A stretch of 64,000 nucleotides of DNA from Gemmatimonas aurantiaca (GTDB taxonomy: Bacteria > Gemmatimonadota > Gemmatimonadetes > Gemmatimonadales > Gemmatimonadaceae), in contig NZ_JBBCJO010000012.1 in assembly GCF_037190085.1 (NCBI RefSeq), forward strand, positions 496,001 through 560,000, given 5' to 3'. This document shows, piece after piece, positions 16,757 to 25,055 of the stretch; the first letter of the stretch is position 1; every line of letters begins with the position of its first letter. The position numbers and the translations under genes were made by a program. The notes beneath the pieces were generated by a model that was not told the DNA's origin, ran no database searches, and worked only from the letters and a program-made list of their open reading frames with translations.

Positions 16757-18261
16757 CATCGTCCTCCGGAGAGACCCGGCACCAACGGGCCGAGTCCCAG
16801 ACTCGCCCACTTCGCATCGACTGCGCGCTTCGTGGCGTCGTCCATCCCGATCACCTTGGGCCAGGCCCGCGTGAAGCCCTCTTCGGGCCATTTGCGCGTG
16901 GCATCGATGCCCATCTTGCTGCCGTAGGTGAACGCCCGGCTCGCATGATCGAGCACGTCCACGGGCCCCATGGTGAATCGCACGTCACGCTGTGGATCCA
17001 TGTTGTTGAGCGCCACCCACCACGCCTCCACCGGATTGCGCACGTTCACCTCCTTGTCCACCACCACGAGCACCTTGGCCAGCGACATGAGTCCCTGCCC
17101 CCACAAGGCGTGCATCACCTTGTCGGCATGGCCGGGATATTTCTTGTCGATGCTCACGAACACGAGGTTGTGGAATCCGCCCTCGGCCGGCATGTGATAG
17201 TCCACGATTTCCGGCGTGGTGAGCTTGAGCAACGGCAGGAAGATGCGCTCGGTGGCGTGTCCGAGATAGAAGTCCTCCATCGGCGGACGCCCCACGATCG
17301 TGGTGGCGTACACGGCCTCCTTCCGCATCGTCACCGCGGTGACGTGCACGCGTGGATACAGATCGGCCTCGGAGTAGAATCCCGTGTGGTCGCCGAACGG
17401 GCCTTCCACGACGAGTTCCTCGGCGGGATCGATGTAGCCTTCGATGACGATCTCCGCGTCGGCCGGTACTTCGAGATCGTTGGTGACGGCTTTGGTGAGC
17501 CGCACCGGATCCTTGCGCAAAAAGCCGGCGAACAGGAACTCGTCGATGTTGGGCGGCAGCGGTGCACTCGCCGCATACATGCTGGCCGGATCGGATCCGA
17601 TCACGATGCACACGGGCATCTTCTCACCGCGCTCGGCCATCTGCCGCATATGCTCCGCACCGGTCTTGTGCCGCTGCCAGTGCATGGCCACATGACGTTT
17701 GCCGAGTTGCTGCACGCGATACATGCCCACGTTGCGGATGCCCCGTGCGGGATCCTTGCTCACCACCGCCGTCATCGTGAGGAACGGTCCACCATCCTCG
17801 GGCCAGCAGTGCAGCACCGGCAGTTTGTCGAGATCGATGTCGTCGCCCTGCCAGACGATCTGCTGACACGACGGCGCGCCGCCCTTCACCCGCGGCGGGA
17901 ACTTCGACACCTCCATCAGACGCGGCAACAAGGACAGCTTGCCCAGCAATCCATCGGGCACCTTGAGATCCATGAGCTGCGTGATGCGTGCCCCGATCTC
18001 GTCGAGCGACTCGACCCCCAGCGCGATTGCCATGCGACGCATCGAGCCGAAGAGATTGATGGCCACCGGATACGCCGAGGGTGTGCCATCCCGCAGGATG
18101 GGCCGTTCGAAGAGCAAGGCCTTGCCACCGCCCGGCATCTTCGAGACCCGATCGGTGATCTCGGTGATCTCGAGATGCACCCGGGCCGGTGTGGTGATGC
18201 GATGGAGTTCGCCGGCCCGATCGATGGCGTCGAGGAACTGCGCGAGAGTATCGAGAGACAT
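16756..18261 (-). CDS. UbiD-family decarboxylase, menaquinone biosynthesis
   Basis: A 501-residue prenyl-FMN-dependent decarboxylase. Visible landmarks are the N-terminus (LAQFLDAIDRAGELHRI), KALLFERP, the catalytic segment containing EGPFGDHTGFYSEAD with its Glu, and a C-terminal KWPEEGFTRAWP. Length and order match the menaquinone/ubiquinone UbiD group. It should decarboxylate the prenylated ring acid made by the adjacent UbiA, using cofactor from UbiX. The gene follows menG by 21 bases. An alternative is ubiquinone synthesis, but hydroxylase and O-methyltransferase genes for that pathway are not nearby. Confidence 0.9.
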   Translation of the reverse strand: MSLDTLAQFLDAIDRAGELHRITTPARVHLEITEITDRVSKMPGGGKALLFERPILRDGTPSAYPVAINLFGSMRRMAIALGVESLDEIGARITQLMDLKVPDGLLGKLSLLPRLMEVSKFPPRVKGGAPSCQQIVWQGDDIDLDKLPVLHCWPEDGGPFLTMTAVVSKDPARGIRNVGMYRVQQLGKRHVAMHWQRHKTGAEHMRQMAERGEKMPVCIVIGSDPASMYAASAPLPPNIDEFLFAGFLRKDPVRLTKAVTNDLEVPADAEIVIEGYIDPAEELVVEGPFGDHTGFYSEADLYPRVHVTAVTMRKEAVYATTIVGRPPMEDFYLGHATERIFLPLLKLTTPEIVDYHMPAEGGFHNLVFVSIDKKYPGHADKVMHALWGQGLMSLAKVLVVVDKEVNVRNPVEAWWVALNNMDPQRDVRFTMGPVDVLDHASRAFTYGSKMGIDATRKWPEEGFTRAWPKVIGMDDATKRAVDAKWASLGLGPLVPGLSGGR

Positions 18262-18282
18262 GACGCGGGGCTGGATATCCGT

Positions 18283-19050
18283 TCAGGCGGTACCGACGTG
18301 GATGGCCGCGATGCCGAAGCTGAGACGTTCCCAATCGACGGTCTGATACCCGGCGGCGCGCATGCGATCGGCCAGCGCGGTCTCAGTGGGGAATTGCGCC
18401 ACCGACAGCGGCAGATAGGTGTAGGCCGAGCCATGTCCACTCACGAGACGACCGATGAGCGGCAGGATGCGGTGGAAGTAGAAGAGATAACCGGCGCGCA
18501 CGATGGCCAGTCGCGGCGTGGAGAATTCGAGAATGACGAACCGGGCGCCCGGCTTGAGGACCCGGCGCACCTCGCGCAGGCAGGCGTCGAGATCGGCCAC
18601 ATTGCGGATGCCAAAAGCCACGACGGCCCCGTCGAAGGCGGCATCGGTGAACGGAAGCTGCAACGCATCCGCGCCCACCGGGGCGAGCCTGTCGGCCGGT
18701 GCCTTGCCGATGCCCTGTCGCAGCATGGGCACCGCAAAATCGGCACCGATCACCCGGCCCTCGAAGCCGGTCTGTCGGGTGAGCATGGCGCCCACGTCGA
18801 GCGTGCCGGCGCAGAGATCGAGAAAGGTGCCGGTGGGATGCGCCGTCCACCCCAGTCGGGCCAGTGCCCGTCGACGCCAGCGTCGATCGATGTTCAGTGA
18901 GAGGACGTGATTGAGCAGGTCATACCGCGGCGCGATGTCGGAAAACATCTGCTGCACGTAGTCCCGCTTTCCCTCGCCCTGCGCGGCGGAAGCGGCTACG
19001 GAAGCAGCTGACGGCGCGGCAGCGGTCGTGACGGAGTGTGTCCCAGGCAT
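18283..19050 (-). CDS. menG: Demethylmenaquinone methyltransferase
   Basis: A SAM-dependent C-methyltransferase of 255 residues (UbiE/MenG family), the last step of menaquinone synthesis. The family features are VQQMFSDIAPRYDLLNHVLS, the SAM-binding motif LDLCAGTLDVG, DAAFDGAVVAFGIRNV and FVILEFSTPR. The start is placed at ATG 19050; a GTG 18 bases upstream is also possible and would add MIGCFE. The N-terminal ~25 residues are Ala-rich and absent from most homologues. It is the first gene of the menG-ubiD-ubiA-ubiX unit and is divergent from the sigma factor gene, with about 115 bases for two promoters. Confidence 0.92.
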   Translation of the reverse strand: MPGTHSVTTAAAPSAASVAASAAQGEGKRDYVQQMFSDIAPRYDLLNHVLSLNIDRRWRRRALARLGWTAHPTGTFLDLCAGTLDVGAMLTRQTGFEGRVIGADFAVPMLRQGIGKAPADRLAPVGADALQLPFTDAAFDGAVVAFGIRNVADLDACLREVRRVLKPGARFVILEFSTPRLAIVRAGYLFYFHRILPLIGRLVSGHGSAYTYLPLSVAQFPTETALADRMRAAGYQTVDWERLSFGIAAIHVGTA

Positions 19051-19166
19051 CTCGAAACATCCAATCACGGCCGAGTGCGAGCAAGCGGTGAATCACACCG
19101 TCGACGACATTGTCGTGGCCGACCGCTGGTCGCGTGGGCCGCGTGGGACTAGTTTTGCCCCTGCGC

Positions 19167-19769
19167 ATGCCGATTCTCGACGAGCTGGGAACACTTCCTG
19201 ATGCCGACGTGGTCCGCCTCGCCCAGCAGGGGCGTGAGCTCGCCTTCCGCGAGCTCGTGCGCCGCTACGAGCGGCCCGTATTTTCGCTCGTCTATCGCAT
19301 GGTGCGCGATCGGGAGACGGCGGAGGATCTGGCCCAGGATGCCTTCATCAAGGTCCTGAATCACATCGACCGCTACAGCCCCGAATTCAAGTTCTCGAGC
19401 TGGCTGTTCAAGATCGCCAACAACGTGGCCATCGATCATCTCCGGCGCCGGCGCGTCGAGACGATCAGCATGGATGGCAGCCCGCATGCGGCCACGGCCT
19501 CGGAGGTCGAGGCGACGTCGCTGGAGCTCGAAGCCGACCAGGAAAACGCGCTCGAAGAGATCGAGGCCCGTGAGCTGGGATCGGCCATCGAACGGGCCAT
19601 CGGCGGGCTGCGCCCCGAGTATCGCGCCTGCATCATGTTGCGTCATGTGGAAGGCCGATCGTACGAAGAAATCGCGACGACGCTCGACCTGCCGCTCGGC
19701 ACCGTGAAGACCTACATCCACCGCGCCCGGCACGAGTTGCGCCGGGCCCTCGAACCGCTGCGGGAGTGA
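19167..19769 (+). CDS. ECF-family RNA polymerase sigma factor
   Basis: A 200-residue sigma-70 family protein with regions 2 and 4 only. Region 2 contains AFRELVRRYERPVFSLVYRM and AEDLAQDAFIKVLNHI. Region 4 contains the helix-turn-helix RSYEEIATTLDLPLGTVKTY. The linker between them carries an acidic segment (LELEADQENALEEIEARELG). ATG 19167 gives the natural N-terminus. It is followed by a zinc-finger anti-sigma gene and a membrane protein, so its activity is probably controlled by that pair. Targets are unknown, and I could not assign an autoregulatory promoter in the divergent gap. Confidence 0.92.
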   Translation: MPILDELGTLPDADVVRLAQQGRELAFRELVRRYERPVFSLVYRMVRDRETAEDLAQDAFIKVLNHIDRYSPEFKFSSWLFKIANNVAIDHLRRRRVETISMDGSPHAATASEVEATSLELEADQENALEEIEARELGSAIERAIGGLRPEYRACIMLRHVEGRSYEEIATTLDLPLGTVKTYIHRARHELRRALEPLRE

Positions 19770-19916
19770 TGGATGGGGCCATGGGCGTGACGCCGGATGG
19801 CGATCCGGAGGCTTCCGGGTCGGATCCGCGCCGAACGCCAGCGCCGCAACCACACTCCGCGTACCCTCTTGAAACCTGCCGCCAGCCGTCCCCGTAATCC
19901 GGTCATGGAGGCCACG

Positions 19917-20504
19917 ATGCCAGACAGACACCTCAGACCCGACGAAATAGAGCTCCTCCTCGATGGCGAGGAAGGATTCGGCGTGGCGCCCCTTCGGGCT
20001 CACGTCCGTTCGTGTTCGTCATGCCAGACCGAGCTCGAACAGGCACGGGAGCTGATGGTCGCGCTCGATGCCCTTCCCGATTTTGTCCCCTCGGCCGGTT
20101 TCTCCGACCGGGTGATGAGCCAGGTGCAGGTGTTCGAGCCGTGGCATGCCGCGGCCACCCGCACGGTGGGGCAGCTGGTGCCGGCCACCCGTCCGGCGCG
20201 TATTGCCGCCGGGTTCGGCGCGGCGGTCACGGCCGGTCTCGCCACGGCGGGCGCCACCTGGGCGGTGGCCCGCGCCGACATGGCGGTGGTGCTCACGCAG
20301 CTCGGTCTCGAGCGGTTCCGTGAACAGGTCGTGGCGGCCGGTTCCGATGTGATCAGCACGGTACTCGGCCAGCCCGGTCTCGACGCCCTGCGCGGCAGTT
20401 CACCCGAAGTGATGGCGCTGGCCGCTGGCGGCTTCGTGGCGGCGGCGGGGATGGGTGTGGTGGGCATCCGCGCACTGGCGTCCACGACCCGGACCGCCCG
20501 CTGA
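19917..20504 (+). CDS. Zinc-finger anti-sigma factor with membrane segments
   Basis: A 195-residue protein. Its N-terminus has the ZAS-type motif HVRSCSSCQTELEQA (His-x3-Cys-x2-Cys), which characterises anti-sigma domains that sequester ECF sigma factors. Two hydrophobic Ala/Gly-rich stretches follow (about residues 95-120 and 170-187) and probably insert in the inner membrane. The start at 19917 was chosen because GGAGG lies seven bases upstream; an ATG 12 bases earlier overlaps that site. It lies 147 bases after the sigma gene and is the obvious partner of it. Confidence 0.82.
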   Translation: MPDRHLRPDEIELLLDGEEGFGVAPLRAHVRSCSSCQTELEQARELMVALDALPDFVPSAGFSDRVMSQVQVFEPWHAAATRTVGQLVPATRPARIAAGFGAAVTAGLATAGATWAVARADMAVVLTQLGLERFREQVVAAGSDVISTVLGQPGLDALRGSSPEVMALAAGGFVAAAGMGVVGIRALASTTRTAR

Positions 20505-20520
20505 ACGGGGTGTCAGTCCG

Positions 20521-21249
20521 ATGACGGCCATCACCTCCAGTCTCGTCGCCATCGCCGGTGTTTTTGGCATCGGCATGATCATCGGTCTGGTCGTGCTCAT
20601 GACCGCCGAGGAGGCCCTCGTGGCCGTGGCCAAGACGGCGGCGCGGGATGTGTCGGGCAGCTTCTGGGCCGGCGTGCTCACCCAGCTGCTGGCGGTGCCG
20701 GCGCTGGTCGTGCTGATCGTGGCCTGTGCGATCACCATCATCGGTCTCCTGGCCATCCCGATCGCGGTGCTGGCGTGGGGGCTCGCGCTGGCCGGTGCGA
20801 TCACACTGGGGCTGCTAGCCGTGGCACTGGTGATCGGTCGGGCGCTGGCCGGCAGTGGTCAGGGCTCCGAACGCAGCGCCGCGGTGCGCGGGCTCACGGT
20901 GGGCATGCTGGCGCTCAGCCTCATCTGGGTGGGCGCGGCGCTGGCCGCCAGCCTTCCGGTGGCGGGTGCACTGGCCCGTCTCGTGGCCGTGGCGTTCACG
21001 TGGGCCGTAGCCACTGTGGGTATGGGCGCGGTGGTGAAGTCACGCATCGGCGTCTCGCGTCTGAGCGTGCAATTCGGCCGTTTCGGCGGCGCCCGCTGGA
21101 GCGCCCGCTGGGCCCCGGCGTCCACGACCACCACCAACGAAATCCAGGTGCCCGTGAGCTGGCAGACGCCGACGCCCGTGCAGGGGGTCGTGGCGGCCCG
21201 GCGGCCGGTGGACAACGCGCAGGGGACGGGGAACGGGGCGGAGCTGTAG
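20521..21249 (+). CDS. Multi-pass membrane protein of the sigma/anti-sigma operon
   Basis: A 242-residue protein with about five hydrophobic segments over the first ~180 residues (for example LVAIAGVFGIGMIIGLVVLM and VLLIVACAITIIGLLAIPI-like stretches), followed by a polar tail of about 60 residues. No catalytic motif or named family is recognised. It starts 16 bases after the anti-sigma stop. Such proteins in ECF operons can sense envelope state or modulate the anti-sigma factor; here that is a guess from position only. Confidence 0.65.
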   Translation: MTAITSSLVAIAGVFGIGMIIGLVVLMTAEEALVAVAKTAARDVSGSFWAGVLTQLLAVPALVVLIVACAITIIGLLAIPIAVLAWGLALAGAITLGLLAVALVIGRALAGSGQGSERSAAVRGLTVGMLALSLIWVGAALAASLPVAGALARLVAVAFTWAVATVGMGAVVKSRIGVSRLSVQFGRFGGARWSARWAPASTTTTNEIQVPVSWQTPTPVQGVVAARRPVDNAQGTGNGAEL

Positions 21250-21659
21250 GGCTTCGCGTCGGTTTTCGGTTTTATGTGGGTTGGAGGTTTGGGGTGAAAC
21301 AGCCGGGTTCCGGGTCATGTGACCCGGGACCCGTGTCGCTTAACCCGGTTGTTCATCCCCAAACCCTGAACTCACAACCCGGGACGCACCGGCTCCCAGC
21401 AGCGGATTCTCACACCGCAGCCCGCGAAACCGCTGGAAATCGCGACGCGCTACTCCTCACCCGGAACCCACGACCCGGCGGTGCCCCTCAACACCCGTGA
21501 ACCCGACCCCCGAACCCCCAGTCATTCACCCGGGCCCCCATCCGTCAGGTTTTCCCCGGCCTCAGCGCCGTTCCACTCCGACGCCCCGCATGCCTCCACG
21601 ACAATAGGTTGAGCACACCGCCGATGTCCTCGGCTCCCGTATCCGCACTCGTCGAATCC
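21250..21659. repeat. Palindromic repeat family 2 array in a long intergenic gap
   Basis: The gap before the lipoprotein gene is mostly repeat. A left arm from about 21275 (GTGGGTTGGAGGTTTGGGGT) is answered by a right arm ending near 21380 (ATCCCCAAACCCTGAA...CACAACCC). At the centre is CGGGTCA-TG-TGACCCG (21311-21326). Further CCCACGACCCGG and CGAACCCCCAGT pieces follow to ~21530. The same motifs flank the purD start. No gene is seen. Confidence 0.72.
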
Positions 21660-22085
21660 ATGCGTACTCCATTCCTCGTCGCGGCAGCTGCGTTGTCGGC
21701 CGCCTGCACGCCCGCCCAGGACGCACCCAAAACCCCGCTGGACCAGGCACAGCAGCAGGCGGACGCCGAGGCCCAGATTGCGGCGCACCAAGCGCCCATG
21801 CTCGCTGTGCTGGACAGCGGCAACACCGAGTTCCGCGCCGGCAGATATGACGCAGCGCTCACGCACTACTCGAAGGCGAGCACCCTCGACCCCGCGTCGG
21901 CGTCGCCGTATTACGGCGTGCTGATGGTGGCGCAGAAAACAGGCCGGTCGTCACTCGCCGACAGTGCCACGCGCATGATCCGTCAGCTCTCGGGTGAGAA
22001 CGCGGTCGGACACGCGGACCCTGCCGCAACGGCCAGTCCGCATGCCGGCGTCATCCCCTCGCATCCCGTCATCAAGCCGCAATAG
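21660..22085 (+). CDS. Small TPR-containing lipoprotein
   Basis: A predicted 141-residue lipoprotein. The signal sequence MRTPFLVAAAALSAAC ends in a lipobox with Cys16. A single TPR-like unit (EFRAGRYDAALTHYSKAST...) occupies about residues 60-100, followed by a polar tail. No specific function can be assigned. The ATG at 21660 is preferred because it places the signal peptide at the N-terminus. Its last 14 bases overlap the 3' end of the convergent NrfD gene. Confidence 0.7.
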   Translation: MRTPFLVAAAALSAACTPAQDAPKTPLDQAQQQADAEAQIAAHQAPMLAVLDSGNTEFRAGRYDAALTHYSKASTLDPASASPYYGVLMVAQKTGRSSLADSATRMIRQLSGENAVGHADPAATASPHAGVIPSHPVIKPQ

Positions 22086-23316
22086 GCACGTGCGGGCGCT
22101 CGACGGCGGGACTTCGCACTTCGCCCAGCTCGATGGGCAGCGCGATGCGGACCAGCATGGTCAGCACGAACATCCCCAGCGCCCAGATGCCGGCGCACAC
22201 CGTGATCTCGATGAGGCTGGGCGTGTATTCGACCAGTTCTCCGAGCGGAGAGGGGAGGAAGCCCGGCACGACCAGTCCCATCCCCTTTTCGATCCAGATC
22301 GCCACGAACAGCAGGATGCAGGCGGCCATCAGTGAACGGGGGTTGCTGCGCAGCGGATGCACCATCAGCGTGACCGTGGCGATGACATTCATCGCGATGG
22401 CGGTCCAGATCCACGGCACGAGCTTGGCGTGACCATGGAGACCGAAGAACAGATACTGTGCGTTCACGCCGTGATGGGTGGGTGAGTAGAACTTGTAGAA
22501 CAGTTCCGATCCCAGCATCACCAGGTTGATCTGGGCGGTCACGGTGGTGATGAGCGCCAGTTTCGCAAAGGCGCCATCGGCAATGGGATAGCGCGTGTGC
22601 GTCTTGATGATCCACAGCAGGACGATCACGAACGCCGGGCCGGCGGTGAACGCCGAGGCCAGGAATCGCGGACCGAGCAACGCATCGTTCCAGAAGGGGC
22701 GCGCCGGCAGCCCCGCCAGCAGGAATGCCGTGACCAGATGGATGCTGACGGCCCACATCACGGCGATGTACATCCACGGCAGATACTTCTTCTTCTCCGG
22801 CGCACGTCCCGTGTACTTCATGTAGATGATGTAGAACGGGATACACAGGTTGAGGGCGAGGTAGCCGTTCAGCACCACCACGTCCCAGGCCAGCAATGAG
22901 CGTGGCCAGTTGAGATGGCCGATCAGCGGAACGAGGTGCCAGCTTCCGAAGGGGTTGCCGATGTCCACCACGACGAACGCCAGGCACATGAGCAGCGCCG
23001 CGACGGCCACCGCCTCCGCCATCAGGACCGCCCGCCCGAAGTCGACATCGTGCAGGATGTAGGCCGGGAGCACGAGCATCATGGCGGCCGCGGCCAGTCC
23101 GACGAGGAACGTGAAGTTGGAGATGTAGAGTCCCCAACTCACATGGTCGGTCATGCCGGTCACGCCGAGGCCGTCTCGGAGCTGCAACGCGTACGCCACC
23201 GCACCGGCCGCCATGACGCACACCAGCGATCCCATCCAGATGTGATACCGGCGCCCACCACTGATGATGGCCGAATGAAAGGCATCCTTGATGAAGTGCC
23301 TGATGTGGATCAGCAT
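22072..23316 (-). CDS. NrfD/PsrC-type quinone-interacting membrane subunit
   Basis: A 414-residue integral membrane protein with about ten transmembrane segments, of the NrfD/PsrC/HmcC superfamily. Members exchange electrons between quinone and a partner iron-sulfur protein. Landmarks include HVSWGLYISNFTFLVGLAAA near residue 60, VVVDIGNPFGSW near 120, and helices containing WDVVVLNGYLALNL and IHLVTAFLLAGL. It is the last of five genes in the minus-strand respiratory operon and follows the iron-sulfur subunit by nine bases. The likely role is to anchor that complex and oxidise menaquinol (or reduce menaquinone). The superfamily does not by itself fix the direction. Confidence 0.9.
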   Translation of the reverse strand: MLIHIRHFIKDAFHSAIISGGRRYHIWMGSLVCVMAAGAVAYALQLRDGLGVTGMTDHVSWGLYISNFTFLVGLAAAAMMLVLPAYILHDVDFGRAVLMAEAVAVAALLMCLAFVVVDIGNPFGSWHLVPLIGHLNWPRSLLAWDVVVLNGYLALNLCIPFYIIYMKYTGRAPEKKKYLPWMYIAVMWAVSIHLVTAFLLAGLPARPFWNDALLGPRFLASAFTAGPAFVIVLLWIIKTHTRYPIADGAFAKLALITTVTAQINLVMLGSELFYKFYSPTHHGVNAQYLFFGLHGHAKLVPWIWTAIAMNVIATVTLMVHPLRSNPRSLMAACILLFVAIWIEKGMGLVVPGFLPSPLGELVEYTPSLIEITVCAGIWALGMFVLTMLVRIALPIELGEVRSPAVERPHVPIAA

Positions 23317-23325
23317 GTCAGTCGG

Positions 23326-24306
23326 TCAGTCGGTGAAGTACCAGAAGCGCGGCTCGGTCTTGAGATCTTCCTTCAGGCGGAACACCCGCTTGTTCTCGAG
23401 CACCCAGCGTATCTCCGAATCGGGATCCAGCAGATTCCCGAAGACCCGCGCGCCGGTCGGACAGGCTTCCGCGCAGGCAGGCAGCCGACCCTGCCGGGTG
23501 CGATGGATGCAGAACGTGCACTTCTCCACCACCCCCGTCTTGCGAGCGCGGTTGCCGAGGTAGTGCTGATTCGGATTGAGTTCCTCCGCCGGAACGTCGG
23601 GGGCACTCCAGTTGAAGCGACGCGCCCAATACGGACAGGCGGCCATGCAGTAGCGGCACCCGATACACCAGTCGTAGTCGATGACGGTGATGCCGTCGGG
23701 CTCCTGCCACGTGGCGCCCACCGGGCACACTTTCACGCACGGCGGATCCGCGCATTGGAAGCACTGCGTGCCGAGATAGAAGTGCCCCTCGGCCGGCACC
23801 GCATGCTGGAAGGTCGCATCACCGGCTTCGAAATCGACGTTGCCGCCCTCCATCTCGAAGATGCGGATGTACTGCGTGTCGGCCTTGCGATCCAGGTTGT
23901 TCTCGTTGATGCAGGCTTCGACACAACTGCGAAACCCCTGACACTTCGAAATGTTGAACGCATAGCCGAACTCCACGCCGGGCTGCGCCTCCGTGGACTG
24001 GATCTTCACATCGACCCGGCGCGTGAGCTTCGCTTTGCGTTCGAGGCGCGCGATGGTCTCGGCCCGCTCGGTTTCGGACATGAAGCGATAGTTCTTCTTG
24101 ATGTACTCACGCCACGCGATGCGCTTCAGTTCCTGACTTTCGACGCTCGTCGTCGATACCGGTGCGGGCGCGCACGCCGTCGCGGCCTGCACGCCGACGG
24201 CCGCGCCGCCCAACAGAATGCCCAGCGCGCGACGGCGATCCAGACGCTTTCGCAGGAGGCTTTCGTTTTCCGGGATGTCGCGCTCTGCCGCTGGTTTCTG
24301 GCTCAT
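23326..24306 (-). CDS. Tat-exported four-cluster ferredoxin-like subunit with one missing cluster cysteine
   Basis: A 326-residue iron-sulfur protein. It begins with a twin-arginine signal (DRRRALGILL, residues ~23-32) and a nearby lipobox-like Cys45, so it is periplasmic and possibly lipid-anchored. Four cluster motifs follow: KCQGFRSCVEAC (residues 121-132), QCFQCADPPCVKVC, WCIGCRYCMAAC and KCTFC...CAEAC. The first motif should read C-x2-C-x2-C-x3-C, but the second position is Phe125, suggesting a [3Fe-4S] cluster or a degenerate site there. The order matches HmcB/PsrB-type subunits that pair with NrfD proteins. It overlaps the tetraheme gene by one base (TGATG). Confidence 0.88.
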   Translation of the reverse strand: MSQKPAAERDIPENESLLRKRLDRRRALGILLGGAAVGVQAATACAPAPVSTTSVESQELKRIAWREYIKKNYRFMSETERAETIARLERKAKLTRRVDVKIQSTEAQPGVEFGYAFNISKCQGFRSCVEACINENNLDRKADTQYIRIFEMEGGNVDFEAGDATFQHAVPAEGHFYLGTQCFQCADPPCVKVCPVGATWQEPDGITVIDYDWCIGCRYCMAACPYWARRFNWSAPDVPAEELNPNQHYLGNRARKTGVVEKCTFCIHRTRQGRLPACAEACPTGARVFGNLLDPDSEIRWVLENKRVFRLKEDLKTEPRFWYFTD

Positions 24307-25055
24307 CAGTGCGAAGCCTCGGTGCGCTCGATCCGTGGAGCGCGAAACGGGATGCGGGGGTCTGTTTGCGGATGATGCGGGTTGTGGCAGTCGGCGCACC
24401 CCATGACGACACGACGCCCCTGCCAGCCATCCAGTCGCTTGCCGTGTGCGCCACCGGCCCACGATTCCGCTTGGCGAAAGTGGCATTGCGCGCAGAGTCG
24501 ATAGGCGTGATCGAGTGATGCGCGCTCACCGCTCTTGAGCGCGAGCGACTCGACATTGTCCGGTGAGTGGCAGGTCGAACACAGTGCGCCCGTCTGTTGG
24601 GGATGCTCCACCCGGATGTTCTGATGCGCATCGGCGATGCGCTGATCCTCCATGCGTACGGTCCGCCCGTAGTGACAGGAGGTGCACGGGTACTGATGGA
24701 GATCCGGAGAGCGATCGCGCAACGCGTTGTGCATGGTGATCGTGCCGAAACGTCGATAGAGATCGGTCGAACGCACGTGCGTTCTGAGAGTGACTTCGAA
24801 GGGCTGCCCGCCCGGGCCACTCCATCCAACCACCGGCTCGGCGGTGACCGTGGACAGTTCCCCGGGCTGCCGCGTGGACCACGGCGACCGCAGTGCCGCA
24901 TCGGCGGCGCGCTGGGCGGAATCGGTGGGCAGTACGGGCAGTCCGGCACGGCGTTCGCGTACCCGTTCGCCATCTTCCGATTCGCGCTGTCCGCTGCAGG
25001 CCACGAGCGCGAGCAACGACCAGGCACAGGCCCGCGATATCCAGGTCCGGGTCAT
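24306..25055 (-). CDS. Tetraheme c-type cytochrome lipoprotein
   Basis: A 249-residue secreted protein. The signal peptide ends in a lipobox (SLLALVACSG). The four CxxCH sites are CTSCH, CSTCH, CAQCH and CADCH, all in the second half, with several spare histidines (NPHHPQ, HQNIRVEH) that could be axial ligands. The N-terminal ~100 residues are haem-free. It is the third gene of the five-gene molybdoenzyme operon and overlaps both neighbours (ATGA upstream, TGATG downstream). It may relay electrons between the iron-sulfur/NrfD module and the NapA/NapB-like pair; this is inferred from position only. I do not recognise a named cytochrome family. Confidence 0.87.
   Translation of the reverse strand: MTRTWISRACAWSLLALVACSGQRESEDGERVRERRAGLPVLPTDSAQRAADAALRSPWSTRQPGELSTVTAEPVVGWSGPGGQPFEVTLRTHVRSTDLYRRFGTITMHNALRDRSPDLHQYPCTSCHYGRTVRMEDQRIADAHQNIRVEHPQQTGALCSTCHSPDNVESLALKSGERASLDHAYRLCAQCHFRQAESWAGGAHGKRLDGWQGRRVVMGCADCHNPHHPQTDPRIPFRAPRIERTEASH

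Noticed and set aside
16744..18900. 718-residue plus-strand open frame
   Set aside because: It covers ubiD and part of menG on the other strand, both with clear family motifs. The composition is that of an antisense shadow.
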